A DNA stretch of 64,000 nucleotides, from positions 5,110 through 69,109 of the forward strand of contig JAZKYL010000147.1 in assembly GCA_045612105.1 (NCBI GenBank), given 5' to 3'. Source of the DNA: SVTX01 sp045612105 (GTDB lineage: Bacteria; Bacillota; Clostridia; Oscillospirales; CAG-272). A program made the translations under genes and the position numbers. Positions 58,490-64,000 of this stretch are shown here, one piece after another; within the stretch, counting starts at the first letter, position 1, and the number at the start of each line of letters is the position of its first letter. Under the pieces are notes generated by a model, which did not search any database, was not told the DNA's origin, and was given only the letters and a program-made list of their open reading frames with translations.

Positions 58490-61400
58490 ATGAAAACTAA
58501 AAGACTCATTTCTTTGATCCTTGCAGTAATTCTATCGTTAGGTACGGTAGTTTATACTGCATCTGCTTCCGAAGCTTCTGCAAGCACAAACGCAGATATT
58601 CTCCTCGGCGACGTTAATGACGACGGGACCGTCGACACAAAAGATATTATTCTTTTGCGTCAGTATTTCGCAAACTATAATTACGACACCGGCAAAGCAC
58701 CGTTCGAGATTGGTGACAGCGCAGACGTAAACGGTGACGGAGAAATCAATTCGACCGACATTGTCGAATTAAGAGATATTCTCGTCAATAAAGTTTATCC
58801 CGATGATGAAGACTCAAAGATCGGTGAGACTATTGATGCGGAATATGCCGCTGATTTCACGGTTGCAAAGGTTTTCTCCGATAATATGGTCGTCCAGAGA
58901 AACGAGCAAATACGCGTTTGGGGCTTTGCTCCCGAAAGCGAGAACGGCAAAAAGGTTTCCGCTACCTTCAAGGGTATGTTCGCGGAGGCACTTGTTGAGA
59001 ACGGTGAGTGGTGCATCACCTTTGGTGCGCGACTCGTTGAAAACGTAAACGGCGCACAGATGAAGATATACACCGATACCAAGACAGTTGCGTTCGAAAA
59101 CGTCCTTGTCGGCGACGTTTATCTCGTTATGGGTCAGTCCAACGCGGCGTATAACGTAGAACAGCATCTCAAGTACGACGATCCCGCAACTCAGGGTGGC
59201 GGATTGGATGCCATAGATGAGAATTCCATAATAAGACTCAATTATCTTAACGGTTCGGGCGGCGAATACAGCAAAAAAGGAACTGATTACGTTTATTCAG
59301 ACCTTGAAAACACCACCTTCTGGACAAAGACCACCCAGAACGATACCAAACGCTTCTCTGCATTGGGATATTATTTCGCAAGACATATGACCGAAAAGGA
59401 TCCCACCGTTCCGATTGGTCTTATGGAGGTAGCCGTTGGAGGCGCTCCCCTCGTATCCTTCCTCCCCAACGATCTTGCTGAAAAGTGGGATGGCGATTAC
59501 TTAAACACCGCTGACGGCAAATATTATTCCAACGTCAGCAACGAGCATATGGGCAGATACTTCTATAACTGCTATCTCGCTCCCGTTTCCAGATATGCCA
59601 TCGCAGGTGTGCTTTGGTATCAGGGCGAAAGCAACAACGGAATATCCGAGTCAATGAAGTACAATGCTACTTTTGCGGATTTTATGACCCGTTTGCGTTC
59701 AACTCATAACGTAACAAATAAGGACTTCCCCGTATTCATCACCGAGCTTCCTTCTATATATCAAAAGCCCGCGGATTCCACAGCAACTACCTGGTATTAT
59801 ATGGAGCTTGGAATGATCCGTGCTACCATGGGCGCAATTCCTACAGTTCTTGATAACAGCTACGTATCCGCATCAGGTGACCTTTGGAATGACAGAACCT
59901 TCTATAACAACCTCCACCCCAACTGCAAATACGAGCAGTCCGAAAGACTCGCTGCTATTGCTGATGTGATCGTCAACAAAAACGGAACTCTTGATGCCGC
60001 AACCGGACCGATATTCGAAAGTGCTGTTATCAGCGCGGATAAAAAGTCTGCTGTAATTACCTTCTCTAACGTAGGCGAAGGACTTACTACAATCGACGGC
60101 GGCACCGAGGTTCTCGGAATCAAAGGACTCAGAGCTGACAAGCCCGGACAGATTACCGTAAATGCTACAAGCGCAACAATAACCGCCTCCAATCAGATCA
60201 CCGTAACCTTTGATACCGAGGTAAAAGCGGTTGCTTACAACTGCATCTCTGCTGATTATTACGGTGAAACACTAAACCTCTGCAACAGCTACGGCTGCCC
60301 TGCAACCGCATTCCTGTCTTCCTACACAGAACTCGAAATAGGAACCTACAAATCTGAAGATTTCGTTACAACCTCCCATAGTTCTTTGACTTATAAATCT
60401 AAATCAATCGATACACTTACCGCAAACGGAAGTAACGTTTTTGAAGTCGGAAAGGTAACGTCCGGACTCGCAGCAGCAGGAAACCGCATTGAATTGCCTC
60501 AGGGAACCGAACGACTCAGCACCGCAGGTTGGACAGGCTTCTACGATCAGGAAATTACGATGTTCGGCTATTCTATAGATGGCGGTGACGCAATATTCAA
60601 CACCTATCCCTCGGAAGCCGGTGATGCCGTCATCAAAGCAGGCGGATCGCAGGCAAAGAGATTCTCAGTTCATATGAATATCGGCAGTCTTTCCGCCGGC
60701 GATCATACTATTGACGTTTTGGTTCTCGTTGATGTGGACGGCGGTGTTGCGGTCAAATTCCTCAGCTTTACTCTTACAATAACTAGACAGTATAAAGCTG
60801 AAGATTTCGTACCCACCACTGATAGCTCTGTTAATTTTAAGGGATTTGCGATCGATACGCTCAAGGCAGACGGCAAGGAGATTTTCCAGACAGGTTACGT
60901 CTCAGACTTTTTGAAAAGCACCGACTATCGCGCTTCGGTATCCAAGGGAACAAGCCGTATCGCTACAAGCGGTTGGGCAGGTTTTACCGGCTACGACATA
61001 TTAAAATTCGGTTATTCTATCGACGGTGGTAACGCTGTATTCAATTCTACCCCGAATAGCGTAAGCCAGGCCGTAATAAATGCCGGCGGCGAGAAGGCAA
61101 AGGGCTACGGAATTAATATTGATATCAGTGCTCTTGAAGCCGGAGATCATCAAGTATACCTCCTCGCGCTCGTTGATGTCGATGGCGGAGTTGCGGTCAA
61201 GCTGCTCGGATTTACTCTTGCGATAATCGATGATTATACGAATGATGATTTCAAGCCTACAACCGACGCTTCTGTTAATTACAAGGGCGCGTCACTCGAT
61301 TCGATCACCGCTGAGGGCGGAACTAAATCAGGAACCACTATTACGATTCCTCAGGGAACAAGCGTTGTGAAGGCTTCGGGCTGGGCAGGATTTACCGACC

Positions 61401-61657
61401 ACGAGATAATTATGTTCGGTTATGGCATAGACGGCGGAAACGCTATATTCAATACCTATCCTTCAGATGCAGAAGCAGGAGTGCTGAATGCGGGCGGTGC
61501 GTATGCAAAGAGATTCACGGTTAGTATCAATACCGCTGATCTTGCAGTCGGAGATCATCCCGTATATATCCTCGCTCTCGTTGACGTAGACGGCACCAGA
61601 GTTGCTGTCAAGCTGGTCAAGATCACTATCGTGGTAACCGAATCAGCAACCGAATAA
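58490..61657 (+). CDS. Secreted dockerin-bearing sialate O-acetylesterase-like enzyme
   Basis: This 1055-residue protein has a signal peptide (about 1-27), an N-terminal type I dockerin (about 38-100; GDVNDDGTVDTKDI, SADVNGDGEINSTDI), a sandwich domain (about 115-215; VFSDNMVVQRNEQIRVWG) and a SASA-type SGNH esterase with VMGQSNAAY, VLWYQGESNN and NNLHPN supplying Ser, Gln/Glu and His. It probably removes O-acetyl groups from glycans. Three repeats of about 148 residues follow (starts near 619, 767 and 914), each with WxGFxxxEIxxFGYSIDGG and an AGDHxxxxLALVDVDG motif, likely binding modules. GGGAGG precedes the ATG at 58490. The dockerin links it to the cohesins at 38724-40578. Confidence 0.85.
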   Translation: MKTKRLISLILAVILSLGTVVYTASASEASASTNADILLGDVNDDGTVDTKDIILLRQYFANYNYDTGKAPFEIGDSADVNGDGEINSTDIVELRDILVNKVYPDDEDSKIGETIDAEYAADFTVAKVFSDNMVVQRNEQIRVWGFAPESENGKKVSATFKGMFAEALVENGEWCITFGARLVENVNGAQMKIYTDTKTVAFENVLVGDVYLVMGQSNAAYNVEQHLKYDDPATQGGGLDAIDENSIIRLNYLNGSGGEYSKKGTDYVYSDLENTTFWTKTTQNDTKRFSALGYYFARHMTEKDPTVPIGLMEVAVGGAPLVSFLPNDLAEKWDGDYLNTADGKYYSNVSNEHMGRYFYNCYLAPVSRYAIAGVLWYQGESNNGISESMKYNATFADFMTRLRSTHNVTNKDFPVFITELPSIYQKPADSTATTWYYMELGMIRATMGAIPTVLDNSYVSASGDLWNDRTFYNNLHPNCKYEQSERLAAIADVIVNKNGTLDAATGPIFESAVISADKKSAVITFSNVGEGLTTIDGGTEVLGIKGLRADKPGQITVNATSATITASNQITVTFDTEVKAVAYNCISADYYGETLNLCNSYGCPATAFLSSYTELEIGTYKSEDFVTTSHSSLTYKSKSIDTLTANGSNVFEVGKVTSGLAAAGNRIELPQGTERLSTAGWTGFYDQEITMFGYSIDGGDAIFNTYPSEAGDAVIKAGGSQAKRFSVHMNIGSLSAGDHTIDVLVLVDVDGGVAVKFLSFTLTITRQYKAEDFVPTTDSSVNFKGFAIDTLKADGKEIFQTGYVSDFLKSTDYRASVSKGTSRIATSGWAGFTGYDILKFGYSIDGGNAVFNSTPNSVSQAVINAGGEKAKGYGINIDISALEAGDHQVYLLALVDVDGGVAVKLLGFTLAIIDDYTNDDFKPTTDASVNYKGASLDSITAEGGTKSGTTITIPQGTSVVKASGWAGFTDHEIIMFGYGIDGGNAIFNTYPSDAEAGVLNAGGAYAKRFTVSINTADLAVGDHPVYILALVDVDGTRVAVKLVKITIVVTESATE

Positions 61658-61687
61658 ACGGTTATGTCCGAAACTTAATATTTTTTG

Positions 61688-61724
61688 GTAAGGCGACCTG
61701 AAAACGGTCGCCTTACTCTTTTTA
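61688..61724 (+). terminator. Terminator of the dockerin esterase gene
   Basis: GTAAGGCGACC (61688-61698) pairs with GGTCGCCTTAC (61706-61716), followed by TCTTTTTA. Confidence 0.9.
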
Positions 61725-61759
61725 TGGTGAAATTTGCCGCATTTATGGTGAATTTTGTA

Positions 61760-61788
61760 TTGAAATATGCAAAAAAATATGTTAGAAT
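61760..61788 (+). promoter_or_regulatory. Promoter of the gene at 61830
   Basis: TTGAAA (61760-61765) and TAGAAT (61783-61788), 17-base spacing, preceded by TATGT. Confidence 0.6.
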
Positions 61789-61829
61789 TATATTGACAAT
61801 ATTTGCCTGAAAACAGGAGGTATCAGAAT

Positions 61830-62840
61830 ATGAACAGAAATATCGATAAATTACTCTCTTACGTGGAAAAAACCGTCAAGGAGCACGAGCTTGAGCCCGG
61901 AAAATACGCTCGCTGGCTGCTTCAGGACGCAAAAGGAAGCCGCGACCTCGGCTCATCCGAATACGGTTGCGCAGATGCGGCAAATATTCTTTACACGATC
62001 GGCAAATTTCCGAGAGATCTCGCAGAGAGAGAGGCTTGCGTAAAGGAGCTTCAGCGTTTCCAGAAGGAGGACGGTCGCTTTGAGGAGCCTACCCACCACA
62101 CCCTCCACACCACCGCGCATTGTGTTGCGGCACTTGAGCTTTTCGACGCTGCTCCCCTGCTCCCTCTTACTTATCATATGGAAAACTTCGGCACGGTCGA
62201 AAAATCGGTAGCATTCCTTGAAAGCCTCGGCTGGGATTGGCATCCTTGGGATATGTCCCATCAGGGCGCGGGATACTATGCTGCAATGGCACTTTGTTGC
62301 GATATGCCTATGGAGTGGCACGACGCATACTTCGATTGGCTCTCGGCAAACGTGGATCAGGAGACGGGTATCGGTCGCGAGGGTGCCCATAACGGCAAAA
62401 GATCTATGATACACCACCTGGCAGGCTGGTTCCACTATATGTTCAACCACATCTACGCGCACCGTCCCATGCCAAACGCAGAAAAGGCGGTGGACACTAT
62501 GATCGACTACTATTCCAACGATCTGCGCTACGCAAAGGGACATCCTTTCGGCAAGATCATGGGCTTTGCAGAGATAGACTGGACGTTTATTCTCAACCGC
62601 GCGTCAATGCAGACAGGACACCGCCGCGAGGAAGCAAAAGAGCTTATTCGTGAGTTCGCAAACAAATATCTCGACTTCCTTGAAGCAGACATCGAAACCG
62701 CTTACAAGACACGCTTCGACGACCTTCATATGCTCTTTGGAGCTATGTGCGCCGTTGCCGAGATGCAGTTGGCACTCCCCGGCGAGATTAAGTCAACGAT
62801 TCCTCTCAAAAATGTATTAGATAGACGTCCTTTTATTTGA
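61830..62840 (+). CDS. Alpha-barrel-like cytoplasmic protein of unknown function
   Basis: This 336-residue protein has no signal peptide and is almost wholly helical. A repeat-like segment with FQKEDGRFEEPTHHTLHTTAHCVAALELF resembles the QW-type repeats of terpene cyclase/prenyltransferase alpha-toroids (region near residues 83-112). Many His and Trp residues follow, for example HPWDMSHQGAGYYAAMAL and HHLAGWFHYMFNHIYAHR. That pattern suggests an (alpha/alpha) barrel binding a sugar or metal. The ATG at 61830 has AGGAGG 8 bases upstream; an earlier frame start at 61803 is rejected. It stands after the carbohydrate genes and may belong to the same pathway. I cannot name the family. Confidence 0.7.
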   Translation: MNRNIDKLLSYVEKTVKEHELEPGKYARWLLQDAKGSRDLGSSEYGCADAANILYTIGKFPRDLAEREACVKELQRFQKEDGRFEEPTHHTLHTTAHCVAALELFDAAPLLPLTYHMENFGTVEKSVAFLESLGWDWHPWDMSHQGAGYYAAMALCCDMPMEWHDAYFDWLSANVDQETGIGREGAHNGKRSMIHHLAGWFHYMFNHIYAHRPMPNAEKAVDTMIDYYSNDLRYAKGHPFGKIMGFAEIDWTFILNRASMQTGHRREEAKELIREFANKYLDFLEADIETAYKTRFDDLHMLFGAMCAVAEMQLALPGEIKSTIPLKNVLDRRPFI

Positions 62841-62872
62841 TAAAATCATTTAAAAACCGTTAAAAACTAACA

Positions 62873-62920
62873 AAAAATCAACCTCACATCTACTAAAATG
62901 TAAATGCGAGGTTGATTTTT
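62873..62920. terminator. Bidirectional terminator between converging genes
   Basis: AAAAATCAACCTC (62873-62885) pairs with GAGGTTGATTTTT (62908-62920), with runs of A and T on the outside. Confidence 0.88.
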
Positions 62921-62950
62921 CTACATATTGTTATAAAATCCAACAATGCC

Positions 62951-63805
62951 TTAAATTTCAGGCACCGACTTATATTTACCGGGTGTGACACCCACATTTT
63001 TCTTGAATACGCGGATAAATCCCGAATAATCGCCAAAGCCGCAGAGCATGGCTGTCTCGGTGACGCTCTTCCCCGCCGCCAGCATCTTCTTCGCCTCGGT
63101 GATACGCTTGGAGGTGATATATTTTGCCACGGTAGTTCCGCTATGCTCGGAGAAGAGGCGGCAGAGCTGATTGACCGATAGATATGCCGCCTTCGCCACG
63201 TGGTCAAGGGTCATAGGCTCACCGAAATTGCGATTGATATAGTCCATAGCAAGCTCGACAGCAGTATTGGAATGAGATCTGCTATCCCCGCCCTCGCGCT
63301 GAAGGATGGCGCGGTTCAGGTCAACGAGAATTTCGGTCATGATGCCGCGCTTAATAAGGTCGTCGCCGTAGTCTCCGTCTTGGGACAGTGTTTCGAGACG
63401 CTTTTTCATTCTCTCGGCAGAGTCATCGTCGAGATGCACTCGGTGGTCAAAGCCATGCTTATGAGGATAGAAGCATTTTGACAGATCGGTCTCGCGGGTT
63501 GAGCAGTTATGAAGGAAATCGGGGCTTATCTGAAATACGTAGCGACGGAAGCTTTTGTCCTCGGCATAGGTTATCTTATGCGCCTCGTACTGATTAATGA
63601 CAAAAATATCATTGTCGTTTACATCGTAGATCTGACCGCCGATAAGGAAGCTTTTACCACCCGAGAGACAGAAAAAGACCTCACAGCAATCGTGGATATG
63701 TATATTGGGGTTAGCATTTCTGTCCTCGGAGTAATATACGCCAAAGCTTGCGTTATCACAAGCGTGGGCGATTGCGAGAGAACAGCTTTCAAATACGCAT
63801 TTCAT
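62951..63805 (-). CDS. AraC family regulator with cupin sensor domain
   Basis: This 284-residue protein has an N-terminal cupin-like sugar-sensing domain (about 1-150; HIHDCCEVFFCLSGGKSFLIGG, with DVNDNDIFVIN) and a C-terminal AraC double HTH (about 185-282; LDHVAKAAYLSVNQLCRLF, VTETAMLCGFGDYSGFIRVFKK, VTPGKYK). It likely activates carbohydrate genes nearby. I chose the ATG at 63805: the open frame extends upstream to 63994 only because it runs through the dispersed repeat at 63842-64000. The ribosome site is weak (GAAAGCGAG). Confidence 0.88.
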   Translation of the reverse strand: MKCVFESCSLAIAHACDNASFGVYYSEDRNANPNIHIHDCCEVFFCLSGGKSFLIGGQIYDVNDNDIFVINQYEAHKITYAEDKSFRRYVFQISPDFLHNCSTRETDLSKCFYPHKHGFDHRVHLDDDSAERMKKRLETLSQDGDYGDDLIKRGIMTEILVDLNRAILQREGGDSRSHSNTAVELAMDYINRNFGEPMTLDHVAKAAYLSVNQLCRLFSEHSGTTVAKYITSKRITEAKKMLAAGKSVTETAMLCGFGDYSGFIRVFKKNVGVTPGKYKSVPEI

Positions 63806-63841
63806 TTTATTTCTCGCTTTCTGTTTTAGAGTTACAAATTG

Positions 63842-64000
63842 CAATTTATCGGGGTGGCGGGGGAGACGCGTGTTACTTTTCTTGAAAGAAAAGTAACCAA
63901 AAGAACTTCCCTGAAAAAAGGAAATAATTGCTCCCATTTTGCCATTCAAAATCTGTTTGATTTTAATCGAAATATATCTTCTATCGTGTTGCAAGTTTAT
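63842..64000 (+). repeat. Dispersed intergenic repeat, copy 3 (reaches the window edge)
   Basis: It starts AAATTGCAATTTATCGGGG, then GGCGGGGGAGACGCG, a hairpin GTTACTTTTC..GAAAAGTAAC, AACTTCCCTGAAAAAAGG, and ends TCTATCGTGTTGCAAGTTTA. The order of parts matches copies 2a and 2b. It may continue beyond 64000. Confidence 0.75.

Noticed and set aside
63806..63994. 63-residue N-terminal extension of the second AraC regulator
   Set aside because: The extension is encoded by the dispersed repeat and is not protein-like; the regulator starts at 63805.

Overview
The window looks like a chromosomal stretch (moderate GC, low-GC intergenic spacers, strong TTGACA/TATAAT promoters, AGGAGG-type ribosome sites) of an uncultured, probably gut-dwelling Clostridia bacterium of the Oscillospirales/Christensenellales kind. 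That placement is inferred from the gene set: type I dockerins and cohesins, BspA-like leucine-rich surface proteins, a fatty acid kinase (FakA/DegV) operon and FeoB with a cysteine-rich partner. No marker gene fixes the genus.

Layout. 1-2724: right edge of a prophage or phage remnant with scaffold, N4-gp56-type major capsid and one small protein, ended by a terminator. 2725-3246: a strong promoter driving what looks like a ~170-nt highly structured RNA. 3247-11016: one giant secreted BspA-like protein (2589 aa) with an N-terminal dockerin. 11017-11355: an array of mini-hairpins separated by TTTCAT. 11356-14184: a membrane protein of unknown function and an Mbeg1-like hydrolase. 14185-14666: two inverted copies of a dispersed intergenic repeat. 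14667-16823 (minus): cysK-rarA. 16980-19046: lipoprotein carbohydrate esterase. 19230-21837: feoA-feoB-Cys-rich protein with two DtxR/IdeR-like operators. 22082-26308: HD hydrolase and two Na/phosphate cotransporter paralogs. 26365-27693 (minus): MATE exporter. 27985-31284: metF-metH. 31287-31534: tRNA-Pro(CGG) with unusual palindromes built on its 3' end. 31631-32854 (minus): Na/Ca exchanger. 33011-38527 (minus): a lipid operon tetR-fakA-plsX-degV-GNAT-acpP. 38724-54072 (minus): a cohesin/dockerin locus. 54350-62840: a carbohydrate section (AraC/PocR regulator and six-hairpin glycosidase-like protein, Gfo/Idh/MocA oxidoreductase, dockerin-bearing sialate O-acetylesterase-like enzyme, and an alpha-barrel-like protein). 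62951-63805 (minus): second AraC regulator, followed by another dispersed repeat copy at the window edge.

How the genes work together. The main theme is a surface-displayed cohesin/dockerin complex. One operon encodes a membrane-anchored cohesin protein, a cohesin-dockerin adaptor and a 1303-aa dockerin protein. Two more giant paralogs (1469 and 1585 aa), the BspA-like protein and the esterase at 58490 also carry dockerins and could plug into the same anchor. The core domain of the three giants is not one I recognise and is the best candidate for something undescribed. The second theme is lipid supply: FakA plus DegV phosphorylates fatty acids, PlsX exchanges acyl-phosphate with acyl-ACP, and ACP and a GNAT-like acyltransferase are encoded in the same operon. 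Iron uptake (Feo), phosphate uptake (two NptA-type proteins), methionine synthesis (MetF/MetH) and cysteine synthesis (CysK) are ordinary housekeeping modules.
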